Origin: Glandiceps talaboti | Taxonomy: Eukaryota > Hemichordata > Enteropneusta > Spengelidae | Direction: 5' to 3' | Length of the DNA: 64,000 nt | Assembly (NCBI RefSeq): GCF_964340395.1 | Contig: NC_135566.1 | Coordinates: 6,801,001-6,865,000, forward strand | Made by a program: the position numbers and the translations under genes | The notes under the pieces: generated by a model | What the model saw: the letters and a program-made list of their open reading frames with translations, nothing else | What the model was told of the DNA's origin: nothing | Database searches by the model: none | Shown: piece by piece, positions 12,302 to 24,400 of the stretch | How positions within the stretch are numbered: the first letter of the stretch is position 1 | Layout of the letters: each line of letters begins with the position of its first letter

Positions 12302-15277
12302 ATGAACCGCTGTGGACTGGTTGTTGCCTTGCTGGCTGTCCTGGTTATAGTCCAGGCAAACGATGACAACCTGAGTGGAAAACTGGAGAACCTGCTGACC
12401 AAGTTGGCTAACATAACCGCGCATGAGGTAAAGTTTTCGTTAATCTGGTATTTTCATATCCATTTAGAGAAAATGCTATTTAAAACGTTACTGCAACATT
12501 TGAGAGGGCGAACCAATGAAAGTCTTGAGTATACTCGTCAGACATATTGCGTGCAGTGGGCCATTTCGTTTCAAAATGTGATACAATGAATTTAAGGCTC
12601 AAAATAGCTCGTCATATGGCTATTGATTTACCAATTCCTGGATTGTTCTAGTTGTTGTGTTCTTCGAAACATTGTGTAAAATCTTGGTGCACATTAACGC
12701 TACTGCTCGCCCATAACTGTAGACTCGTTTTTCAACTGAAATGTGTACAAAAACCCCACACGCTAAAACTACTTCAAAAGCGAATTGGCTTAACATGTGA
12801 TAATAGAGTTGCGCATGTACAAGAGGCTTGGTAACAAACGAGTCCTGGACATTCCTCTTATTAGTACCAGAACCTGTCGTATTTATATAAAATTCCTTGC
12901 GAGACCTTTAGTATCTAGACATTCGTCTGCATTTTTCTAGGAACACTAGGTACCTTTTTTCATCAATTTGTCACCTTTCTTGTGACAATGGCGTTTTCTT
13001 TAGCCAAGTCTCGTGTTGCAGAAATGGCGTGTGGAACACTGGATGTTGTACATGAACCCTTGTATTCTGAAAAGAAAGCGTTTTCCGAGAAAATAGTTGT
13101 TTGCATGTTCTCTCAACCTCTTTTTTTCTTTCAGAAACGGAACGGTACCAGCAATAACGAGAAGGGTAAGCAACTCCATCTATTCATTTGTCTTTGAGCG
13201 TGCTCCGAATGATCACTTGTGAAAAAAGGTTTTGACCACATGCTTGCAGAGGTTTTACTTCTTGATGTAGTCTTCATAGAAACGTTCAAAATGTACTATT
13301 TTACAAAACTCCAGGAGCAATGACAAAGTTATGGTCAGGTTTACCTGTTGGACACTTCTCCTGGCACCAACTATTGACTACGCATCTTATAAATCTACAA
13401 CTTGGTCATTTTATTCATACTGTATTTGGTCACTACATTTTCTCAGTTGATAAACCTACAGTTTCAGTCGTCCATTTCGGTATGCATAATGTACATTAAA
13501 GAAAATGATTTCACTTTTACCACAGTCTTGATACGGACTTTGTATTTGTCGAGACAAAATGTGACAAATGTTATTACCTCCCAAGGTTTTCACAACCGAT
13601 ACCGTTTACAGGAAATCCCAAAACATAAGGAGCAGTCGGGCTTTCTTGTAAGATTTCAGAGTTAAATAAGTTACAAAAAGATGCTATTTTATCACCCATC
13701 ATCGTATGCAAATTGATGGCAGTAATCCATACAAAATATGCAAGAGGCAAAATAAGTCTTGACTGGACTTGCCGTTCATTGATCTTTCACAGGTTTCACA
13801 TTCAGATTGTCGCGTTTAAAATTTCAGACTATCGTCTTAGCCTCATCTGGCCTCCCTACTATAGAGAAGACGGGAGATGTGGACCAGGCTTTATAGCACC
13901 GAATGGTGAGGTAGCAGAGTGTAACCCGTTGGGTGATGCACCCTGCTGTTCCAACTATGGCTGGTGTGGTTTTGGCGATCCATGGTGTGCATGCAGTCAA
14001 TGTGTTTACTATCAACCCAGAGGTAATAAAATTTCTGGTCACTTCAAATATACTATGCAGGTTTCAAGTGATGTAAAGTATCACTATAGTATATCTTAAG
14101 AGTATTTAACGATGTTGGGAGTGTTTTGCTATTGTGTTCGCTCGAGTATTTGGCAGTAAGCTAAACAGAAAGCTTTATTCCCATATCTAATACTTTTTGT
14201 GGTTGCAATATTTTGTCCATGGCGTTGAGATTCGTTGTTACCAAAGAAACACAAACCTGGTTTCTATAACTGCACCATGGTCAGTCTAACCTCGATGACA
14301 ATATCTTCATCCCCAGAATATGTACTTATTATAGGTCTTAAGGTTTGTTTCAATCCCGGGTCATCGAATTAGTGGCATCTGAAGGTCTACATCTGATCAT
14401 TTTCGTTCTGAGCCAAAATTTCCTAAAACTTGCCTACAAAAATTGTAGCATTTGTTGTGATTTTGAGGGTATTTTCTTCTGTTTTGTGTTTTTTTTCCGT
14501 TCCGATGTTTAACTAACAATCACATTTCACACTTGCATTGCAATCATAATCGAAGTGGACCTTTTAAATATAACCTCATGTAAACATTTATATTCTGTTG
14601 TATTCTGTCGAATTCAGCTTACAGAGAGGACGGGAGATGTGGATCTGGTTATGTTGCCCCAAATGGTCAAACGGCAGAATGCAACCCGTCGGGTGACGCA
14701 CCCTGCTGTTCCAACTATGGCTGGTGTGGTTTTGGCGATCCATGGTGTGCATGCGGTGGATGTATTTACTATCACGGATATGCTGGTAAGAAGCATTTGA
14801 AATCTGTTGGGTAAAGATATGCAACAAAAGATGACACTATTGGCACTCTTAACATTTGAAGGATTGACGTCAAGACTACAGCTTTGTAATATAATTATTT
14901 CATGTATAGCCTTCGTAACGGTTTGGTTGAATAGTAGCCCAGATACACCATTTAATTCAAAGTTACGTGGTTGTCCAAAATGCGTTGTGAATTTGAGCAA
15001 AACATGTACAAGGTCGGACCAAAGAGGGAGGGTCTCGAAATAGTGTCAAAGAAGGAAAATCTGTACAGTAACTGCATGTCCAGAATATTTTTTTCCCAGA
15101 AACCAATTTCCACCAATACCAGATGTTCGATTGTTAAGAAATTAAGTTACTTTGAACTCTTTTAACATGCATATAATAATCATTCTGGAAACCATTTGTC
15201 TTTAACTCCTAGATGTAAACGTCTTAAAGAAAGACAACTCTACTCTGAGAGATGGATCTCGTGGAAATCACTACTGA
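12302..15277 (+). CDS. Secreted protein with two hevein-like chitin-binding domains (paralogue 1, 194 aa)
   Basis: Exons: 12302-12427, 13135-13165, 13828-14022, 14618-14785, 15213-15277; sum 585 nt, frame intact. Residues 1-19 (MNRCGLVVALLAVLVIVQA) form a signal peptide. A short amphipathic stretch follows, with NIT and NGT sequons and a Lys-Arg pair at the exon 1/2 junction. Two cysteine-rich domains follow (residues about 53-117 and 118-173), each encoded by one exon with phase 1 at both ends. Each domain has eight Cys in hevein order, including CCSNYGWCGFGDPWC, where the Ser and the aromatics correspond to the sugar-binding residues of hevein-type (CBM18) lectins. A hydrophilic tail ends the protein. 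Binding of chitin or GlcNAc is inferred from the family; a defence or cuticle/mucus role is speculation. Compared with paralogue 2, one domain exon is deleted near 13780. The first domain carries an N-terminal insertion of about 10 residues (RLSLIWPPYY). Confidence 0.85.
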
Positions 15278-16576
15278 TGTACGCAAAGAAACTCCAACGC
15301 TAAATCCAATATACAGGATGGCGGATGAGATCGTGTGCTGAATGTAAACAGCAAAAGTATCTTTAAAAATGGCTTACTCTTCAGGAATAATCTGCATATT
15401 TTTGATGGGCAGTTTGGACTAACTGTAATTTATTTGAGACAGTTCAGATTGCTTTAAATGTTTTTATTCTTTGGATAGCAAAGGCGTTATTTTTAAAGTC
15501 CCTTTCAGAGTCGTTTGCCCCTCCTGATGAGGTAATTACTTTTTTTTGGAATATTTTTCTGAAATGCATTATATTGGTTGTTTTGAACTACAACTTACAA
15601 GCTTGGTTTGTTTGACGGTACCAACTTTTTTAAATCGTTTTTTTCTAACGAAATAGTTTTTTAGAGTTGAGAATTTCTTTAGTGCATTGGAAAACTTATG
15701 ATCTGCATTTTACTGTAAACTTGTTTACAAGTTATTTAGTAGTGTGGTGAACATTCCATGACTAATTCTGTACAGTTTTGTTCCCAGTAGTTTATTTTAT
15801 TTATGGAGGCGACTTGAGCATTTGTTTTGTACAGAAAATTGTTTTTTTAATGAAGCTTGTTTTCAATAAAGTTCTGATTAAGCCAATGTTTTACCTATCT
15901 TTACTTTTAGTAGACTAGTGTTTGAGTGTCAGTTCGATGATAGCTGAGTGGTTTGAAAGAATGCCCTATCCTACCCCTACAATGATTATTTAAACATCAC
16001 CTTGTCTATTGCTTTTGGTCAAAACTTTTCTCCCTTGGAAATGTTATCTTGGAAGTGTGAATCCTGACTGGTTCATTTTTGGCCAAACTTTAGAGGGAGG
16101 TAGGGAGCTTTTGAGAATTTGAAAGAACATGTCAATCTAATGTTCTGATTCTCTGCACACTGATTTACGTCCACCCATCTGGCACCTAACTTGATAATTC
16201 ACTAGCTGCTAATTTACATACAAAGTTAACACTCGCTGATTTTCATGCCAACCCAACATGCTTGACCAGGGTTAAACTTGAGGTCACCATTTTATGACAT
16301 GGCATTTATTGCAGTTACAAAGTTGCATAGACTTCTTGGTCTGTTTCACATTGTTTTTAAAGTATAAAACATAGCATAGTAGTACAAAGCGAATTATCCA
16401 TATTGCCACTTCAAAATCTACAGCAATAGACAACAATACAAGAGACCTTATTCCGCTTTTAATGATAACGCTAAGAACTCTGGGATACTTGCTGCAAATG
16501 ACATTTACCAGTGTATTACGTTCTAGGACGACACACACTGTGCATGGGCCAGAATTTCAGGTTAAGACACATCAGG
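15278..16576. other. Hevein gene 1 3' UTR and flank of FAAH pseudogene
   Basis: The long 3' UTR runs to about 15890. After it comes non-coding DNA that is the upstream region of the FAAH-type exon at 16577. From about 16115 it is nearly identical to 26025 onward. No other coding signal was seen. Confidence 0.6.
15865..15870 (+). terminator. Poly(A) signal of hevein gene 1
   Basis: AATAAA about 590 nt after the stop. It is conserved in the same context (TTTTCAATAAAGTTCTGAT) at 25765-25770 and, slightly altered, at 33237-33242. Confidence 0.7.
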
Positions 16577-19500
16577 ATGTCGGTACTGGACTGGATAAAG
16601 GAACTATTGGAGACATGGGGAAGAAAAGCGTTAATAGCAGCCCTGATGGTAGTGGTTGAGGGTGCGTATCTCGGAAAACAAGCCACAGACCGAAGAAAAC
16701 TAAAGGCAATATATAGACACGCTGCTCTCGACAGACGACAGGTAGCATCTGACATGAAGATTGAACTTGCCAAGAAACACTGTAAACATTTAAAGATCAT
16801 AGTTTTTATTTTGATAAATCAAAAGGTTATATATAGAAATACATTATACTGGAACAGCATAATACTGATCGGCACTGTGTCTCATCTGTAATTGTGTGCT
16901 AACAACACACATATACCACTTTATAGGACATAATGTACAATTTCCCAGCCTGAACTAAAGGGAACGATGTTTACTCAGTATATATGATTACATTGATCTT
17001 CAAAATAACAATGTACTATAAATGATGTCACATCCCTGCCTCGGCATCAAGTTGCATTAAACCTTCCATTTTCCACAAATAGTTAGTTGCCTGTGTCTCT
17101 CCGAGTATGTGTTTGAGACATGTTTTGTACATGAAAATACTAAAAAGGTAATGTGCAGTTAAAGTGGACACACTGAAATCATGACCTTTGGCAAACGACA
17201 AGGTTATAGTCTCTGGACATGCTCGATTGTGCACTATCAATAAACCGAGGTCAATATTGGGGAGTCATTCCAATCCGTTCGAAGTCCTAACAAAAATCTA
17301 CTCTCCAGATGATAACTGCTGACACTCTTTTCATAAGTTTTCTCTGTAAATCATTGTGAATGACACTTATTCATGTTGTTGTAGTCACCATCTCAGTTTA
17401 CAATAGTGGTCCTTTGTACAATGAATGGGTAGTCATTTTGGGCTTTTTCATAAACAATTGTAATTTTTCAAGTAGAAACCAAAGTAAGTTATTTTATTGA
17501 TTAAAAACATTCCAAAATAGTAGGCTACCCTTTTCTCATCCACAAAGCCACTTCAATGTATGTTCAGAGACAGAGGTTAATGAACGCAAATAATACATAG
17601 ATGACCTTGAGGTAACTTCTACATTCTCTAACTACCATGAGATGTTGTCTCGTGACGTTTTCTTCAACAGTGCTACATTGCCTTCATTGGGCACAACAAA
17701 AATCTTACCAACAGAGATATTTGTCGGGTAAGACGATACAGTGTAACAATTATAGTTTTTGTAATTTTAATCATAATATTTATGTGACAGTTGTGAATGG
17801 CTCAGTGAACACTGATATTCATTTAACGTCTATATGATTGTTGATATTGTTGTGTCATCTGACTATTACATTGTTATATCCTACAGTGGGAAAGGCGAAC
17901 CAACTGTTGTCCCTGAACAGAAATGAGGTAAGTAGTTATATACTTAGCAATATGATGTTGTTGCTTTCTTAGTAGTCATATAATCTGTGTAGTCAATAAT
18001 ATCATAACTAGGCAAAGCCCATAAGCTCGAGCAGGGTAGATTCATTTGTGACCGGCTGCCTCTCAATGATATGGTAGATAGCGGCCTCCGCGTGGAGAAT
18101 GCGCATACGATATAGAGGTACATGCATAGTCATTGTGCCGCAATGCGTCCTTGGGTAAAACCCACCAACAAACATCACATAGACAATCGCACAGTATATA
18201 GGGTGTGCATGTGTACTAGTCATTGAGCCGATACGCGGCTGCTGCATGAGCTACTACAGTTGAAAAACACAATAATGCTTAAATGAGTATTCTGGTTATT
18301 CTGTATTACTATTGATTTTTCAAGTATAATTTTAAAAACAATCAAAAGAAAAGCTTTATATACTATGTAAGTCTTTATCATTTTAGGGTGTGGTAGGTAA
18401 AGGTAATGGAGAGGTCTATGAAAACATAGGTTGAACAGGTCTCCGTTCATGCATTTACAACATTTCAATTTGGCTATGAAATTGCAACACCATACTGGTG
18501 AAAGTATTGGCCATATTTACTTATAATTTAGACCAAATTCTAAACCATTTGCATATGGTTGATTGCTGTGACAAATAGCAGAGTATATTGAGTTTTTCGA
18601 ATCATTTTTCACCGTCCCTGGCATTAATGGTCCAATGGATCGTGATGTTGATACCCTGGTACTTACTATGAAGGCTTTACTACAACCTGAAATGTATCAT
18701 TTAGACTGTGGCATTGTACCTTTGCCTTTTAATGAGAACTAATTTGACTTGATTTGCAACCGGGATATATCCATTTTGATTGAATATAAGTTTTTCAATG
18801 AAATTCATGAGTGATGTTTTTATACTCAAGGGCTCAACCATGCTCTATTTCTACACCTGCCCATCATGCAATTGCCCACCGCAAAGATACACTATACAAA
18901 CTCTGAGATACAACACAACATCAACTTGGTGTTTCTCTGAAATAGCAAGTAATTGTGGGTGATGTAAAATCATGAAATGAGTCTTCAGAACCCATAGTTT
19001 ATGAACATGCCTTTATTCCCTGGAGTGGTATTCCCCTGTATATTGTATTATAATATCTTCTGATCTGCTTGCAAGCGATTTGTTCCTAGCAAGCAAAAAA
19101 GAGGGATCCTTTACGGTGTATTTGTTATTCGTTAGCTTATAGTATTCATCATTATACTACATACACGCAATACTGTGTATGTCCCTTAATTCAACAGCGT
19201 GTCTGTTGATATTGAAAACAAATAAGGCAGTGTGTATTGCACATATATTCAGACAAGAAACCTCTTACCATTAGTTATTAAGAGGATGATGGCCACTTTA
19301 CTCCAGTGCCATTCTGTAAACGTTCCGTTACCATGGCAGTAGAAGCTCTGAGGAAAGCCGGGCATAAGGTATATAATCTAATGACACCCGAATCATTACT
19401 TTTGTAAGAATCATTCACAGTAATATAAATTATTGTTACCATGAATGCAAATTTTGAGAAAAATATGTAATTTTTGTGAAAATGATATAGAATTTAGGTT

Positions 19501-20138
19501 AATGGTAACGTTTTTGGTCAAAACTATATAAATATATACTAAATATGGATTTTATCATCACGTCAGCTGGATACTCTCATCACTGTCATCATAACCACAG
19601 CTGCTTACCCTTTCGGTGATTAAACAAACTATCAAAGGTAATTATAATGAAATGTGATCCAATAAGTTTTCTGGATGTTTTATCAACATAAACATACTCA
19701 AGCAAAACTTTGTTTCTGAACAGAATGTACATGATTACACAAAACACTTTTCCCATCAACTTTGACATCATGTAAATAAGCCAACATCATGATGGTCAGA
19801 ACAGGGGATGGCTGGATATGAGCTTAGATAGTGACGTCATGCATCGTGTTTGTCAAACAATTATCAGATCAGACGACAGCTGCATCAAAAGCTGTTCGCC
19901 GATGAGTCTGAATTCGTTTTAAAAGAACTGTACAAAAAACAACCACATTTTTAGGCAAGTTGTCCCTTGTCGAATTCTCCAATGCATTACTTGTGTTTAC
20001 TGACATGAATTTATTTTTCAGGCCTGTACTGGTTCGGTTGGACTACCAGTTGGTGTACAATGTGTGGCATTGCCATGGAGAGAAGAATTATGTCTTAGAC
20101 TGATGAAGGAAATAGAAACAGCCGTCAAACAGTATTAG
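16577..20138 (+). pseudogene. FAAH pseudogene copy B (exons 1, 7, 8, 9, 15 only)
   Basis: Recognisable pieces are exon 1 (16577 to about 16775), exon 7 (17887-17927), exon 8 (about 18615-18738), exon 9 (19243-19368) and exon 15 (20022-20138). Exon 1 has lost the conserved HTDDT end and its donor site. Exon 7 has a TGA at 17924-17926. Exon 8 has lost both splice sites (CACCG for the acceptor, and the donor deleted). Exon 9 has lost its acceptor AG and contains TAA at 19279-19281. Exons 2-6, with the triad Lys and both Ser residues, are absent: intron 1 passes directly into intron 6-like sequence near 17640. Exons 10-14 are absent through a junction near 19688. Exon 15 remains fully open and ends in the same KQY as copy A. 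The locus cannot encode an active hydrolase. Confidence 0.92.
18001..18252. mobile_element. ~250-bp insertion of unknown class inside pseudogene B
   Basis: It lies within sequence otherwise collinear with intron 7 of FAAH A (the empty site is near 5930-5942). The insert is richer in GC than its surroundings and has no copy elsewhere in this window. No clear terminal repeats, poly(A) tail or target duplication were identified, so it may be a SINE-like or other short element. Confidence 0.5.
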
Positions 20139-21435
20139 TCTAGTAGTTTCTTTCATATGGATTTGAGTGTCTGTTAAAGATTTGAGCTCAAAATGAAAAT
20201 TACCCAAATAACACTGTCTCTTGATTGACGAACATTTTTAGTGCTTAATTTGGAATTTATTTCATGCAAGTTAACACATCAGTGACATCAAACTGGCTTG
20301 ACAGTGACAGATTTTGTCCATAGAATAATAGTATGGAAAATGAAACACATGCAGCTCAGTGGCACGTTCAATTTGGTAAGTACTATTACTAAATGTGGGG
20401 CGATGTGACCCTAATATTCAAGGTTGCCACTGATTGGAAAACATACATATACTTAATCACTCATTAACAATACAACCAACAGATGTGTTTGATTCCTTTG
20501 TTTTCAAACCAATCAGAATGAACCTTGTAAAGTGTTTCACATTATCTGGTAAATATGGTACATTGTATGATAACATCTTTGCTCGGACTCATGAAAATGT
20601 TCCAAGAAATGATGTAGAAAACAGTCAATGACAACGGTAATCGATAACTCAAAATTACATATTGAGAAATTGTATTCAATGATTCAAGCCAATCTTCTGT
20701 AAGGTGTAATAAAAATGGATGACTTTAACAGTTTGTGTCGTAAGTAAGTAAGTAAAAATGTTGAATTTGTAGCACAAGTTGACCATATACATCGCCGAAG
20801 TATTGTTTAGCTAATATACGTAGAGTCAGTGACGTCTTTGGGCAGCATTTTTTCCATATTTTGGTAAATTGTCCACCAAATCTAGGATGGCTGTCCGTAT
20901 GTACAAACACCTTCGTCGTTTCGCAGGTAAAAGCAAATGTCTATCCGCCAAATCTCCCAGTCCTCCTTTTCTCTCAGAGGCATGTGTTTCTGGGTTAAGC
21001 CAGCTACTCTTTGTTTTTTAATATTTCATTGTTACGAAGTCGTGCTACCAGGAAACATGTATTTTACCCCCAGAACAGGTTAACTATTCGTCTCCTGTTA
21101 ACTTCTGTCCAATCGCAGGTTGAATCGCAACAGCAGTTTATAAAGTTCCATGTGCCAAATCAGATTGAAAAGAAGATAAAGCGTCATCGAAGGAAACATA
21201 CGGCTGTGATTCGTCAACCTCAACGTTGCACCTGGTTTCTACCCAATACAATTATCTTTACTAACATCCAATCAAGGTAGGATGTAGCACCTTGTTTCTT
21301 TCCGTACAAATAACCAATATCCAATCAAAGCTGTCCACGACTTGGAACTACGTATATATATAACACGGCATTGCGGGTGTACCGCCATTCCTGAGAATTT
21401 CTCACTGTGTTGTACTGTGGCGACTGAAAGACAAG
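20139..21435. other. Intergenic copy, hevein gene 2 promoter region
   Basis: Diverged copy of 11009-12301. TATA box at 21353-21362, about 74 bp before the 21436 start codon. No coding exon is visible. Confidence 0.65.
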
Positions 21436-24400
21436 ATGAACCGCTGTGGACTGGTTGTTGCCTTGCTGGCTGTCCTGGTTATAGTCCAGGCAAACGATGA
21501 CAAACTGAGTGGAAAACTGGAGAGCCTGCTGACCAAGTTGGCGAACATAACCGTGCACGAGGTAAAGTTTTCGTTAATCTGGCATTTTCATATTCATTTA
21601 GAGAAAATGTTATTTAAAACGTTATTGCAACATTTGAGAGGGCGAACTAATGAAAGTCTTTGATTATACTCGTCAGACATATTGCGTGCAGTGGGCCATT
21701 TCGTTTCTCAGACCTTCAAGTGGCAATTTCAGTCGCTCACTTTTTCAAAATGCGATACAATGAATTTAAGGCTCAAAATAGCTCGTCATATGGCTGTTGG
21801 TTTACCAATTCCTGGATTGTTGTAGTTGTTGTGTTCTTCGAAACATTGTGTAAAATTTTGGTGCACATTGACACTGCAGCTCGCCCTATAACTGTCGACT
21901 CGTTTTTCAACTGAAATGTGTACAAAAAACCCAAACGCTAAAACTTCTTCAAAAGCGAATTGGGTTAACATGTGATAGTTGCTCATGTTCAAGAGGCTTG
22001 GTAACAAACGAGTCCTGGCATTTTTGGACATTCCTCTTTATTAGTACCAGAACCTGTCGTATTTATATTAAATTCCTTGCGAGATCTTTAGTATCTAGAC
22101 ATTCGTCTGCATTTTTCTAGGAACACTCGGTTCCTTTTTTCATCAATTTGTCACTTTTCTTGTGACAGTGGTGTTTTCTTTAGCCAAGTCTCGTGTTGCA
22201 AAATGGCGTGTGGAACACTGGCTGTTGTACATGAACCCTTGTATTCTTAAAAGAAAGCATTTTCCGAGAAAATAGTTTTTTGCATGTTCTCTCAACCTTG
22301 TGAAATCGGAACTCTTTTTTTCTTTCAGAAACGGAACGGTACCAGCAATAGCGAGAAGGGTAAGCAACTCCGTCTATTCATTTGTCTTTGAGCGTGCTCC
22401 CAATGATCATTTGTGAAAAAGGGTTTTGACCACGTGCTTGCAGAGGTTTTACTTCTTGCAGGTCTTCATAGAAACGTTCAAAATGTACAATTTTACAAAA
22501 CTCTAGGAGCAATGACAAAGTTATGATCATGTTTACCTGTTGGACACTTCTGCTGGCCCCTACTATTGACTACGCATCTTATACATCTAAAACTTGATCA
22601 TTTTATTCATACTACTTTTGGTCACTACATTGTCTCAGTTGATAAACCTACAGTTTCAGTCAATGTACATTAAAGGAAATGATTTCACTTTACCAGTCTT
22701 GATATGGACTTTGTATTTGTCGACACAAAATGTGACAAATGTCATTTCCTCCCAAGGTTTTCACGTATAACCGATATCGGTTACAGGAAATCCACAAAAT
22801 ATAAGGTGCAGTCAGGCTTCCTTATAAAAATTTCAGAGTTGAATAAGCAAAGGTGCTATTTCATCATCCGTCATTATGCAAAATAAGTCTTGACTGGACT
22901 TGCCATTTCATTGACATTTCTTTAATTTCAGGTCTATCGGCAGCAAGTTTCAGAATTGATGAAAGATGTGGACAATATTATTTAGCACCGGATGGTTTAC
23001 CGGCGAAGTGCGACCCATCAAGTAGTGGTCCTTGCTGCTCCGAATGGGGCTGGTGTGGTATAGGCAACGACTGGTGTGCATGTGATGAATGCAAAGACTT
23101 TAGAATTAGTAAGTGGCATTTAAATTCTTCAACCTGTAAACTTCAATCTGTATAAAAAGCTACATATTGTACTACGTTCTTCTAATTTTGCATTATACTT
23201 TTCGGTCTCTTGTCTCGTTCAATCTTGATGACGGCTATAAATCGAATTTGTCCCTTCATACACGTGCGATTTAAAGTTGGTGAACATAATTGCAATCTTA
23301 GCTGAATGGAACTCTTCTGATCCTGCCCAGTGCGTTGTCTTAATGTTACTATCAAGAAACGCACCACACGACACCAAGGCAAGGCATGGCATATGCACCA
23401 CTGTGCAATATTTTACCAACAGCTCTCAGATTTGTACTGTTGGACATCATGCATCTCCTTGAAGTAAGACAAATCTCACCTGTGTACAGGGATTTGTAAG
23501 AATATTTTTGCCATTTGGGAAGGGTAGAATTGACACCGAGTTTCTGAATACATATTTTCATTGGTTCTGGTATCAATGATTTATTGTAGAAGTTGGCAAT
23601 TTTAGAAATTTGTCAACAGATTTCCTTGAAAGACATGCGAAATATTTGCTACAAAACTAAGGAAAATACACGCACCTGTTATGACTTTGCCGAAGATGTA
23701 AATTTATTTGAATAGGTATAACAAAAGAAATTTACATACTAAAGAAATCAGAATTTAAAATTATAATCAGGTTTCACATTCAGATTGTCTTTTAAATTTC
23801 AGACTATAGAGAAGACGGGAGGTGTGGACCAGACTTTATAGCACTGAATGGTGAGGTAGCAAAGTGTAACCCGTTAAGTGATGCACCATGCTGTTCCAAC
23901 CATGGCTGGTGTGGTTTTGGCGATCCATGGTGTACGTGCAGTGGATGTATTGACTATCGACCCAGTGGTAATAAAATTTCTGGTCACTTCAAATATGCTA
24001 TGCAGGTTTCAAGTGATGTAAAGTATCACTATAGTATATCTTAAGAGTATTTAACGATGTTGGAGTGTTTTGCTATTGTGTTCGCTCGAGTATTTGGCAG
24101 TAAGCTAAACAGAAAGCTTTATTCCCATATCTAATACTTTTTGTGGTTGCAATATTTTGTCCATGGTGTTGAGATCCGTTGTTACCAAAGCAACACAAAC
24201 CTGGTTTCTATAACTGCACCATGGTCAGTCTAACCTATTTTCATCCCCAGAATATGTACTTATTATAGGTCTTTAAGGTCTGTTTCAATCCGTCATCGAA
24301 TTAGTGGCATCTGAAGGTCTACATCGGATCATTTTCGTTCTGAGCCAAAATTTCCTAAAACTTGCCTACAAAAATTGTAGCATTTGTTGTGATTTTGAGG

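Larger units (their letters stand above)
10541..17640. repeat. Tandem duplication unit 1 (FAAH 3' end, hevein gene 1, FAAH exon 1 and intron 1)
   Basis: This block is closely repeated as unit 2 (about 19688-27425). From about 11555 onward it is repeated again as unit 3 (about 27430-35640). It runs from FAAH intron 14 through exon 15, the first hevein-domain gene and the FAAH-type first exon at 16577. Differences are mostly small indels and substitutions. Confidence 0.9.

Noticed and set aside
14588-15000. Minus-strand frames opposite the hevein-domain exons (also 24469-24759, 31312-31680, 32043-32302)
   Set aside because: They are reverse-strand shadows kept open because the domain exons are similar in all paralogues; the plus strand gives full phase-consistent gene models.
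18008-18247. 79-aa minus-strand frame in the insert within the pseudogene
   Set aside because: It shows no recognisable domain and sits in an unclassified insertion; too short to support as a gene.
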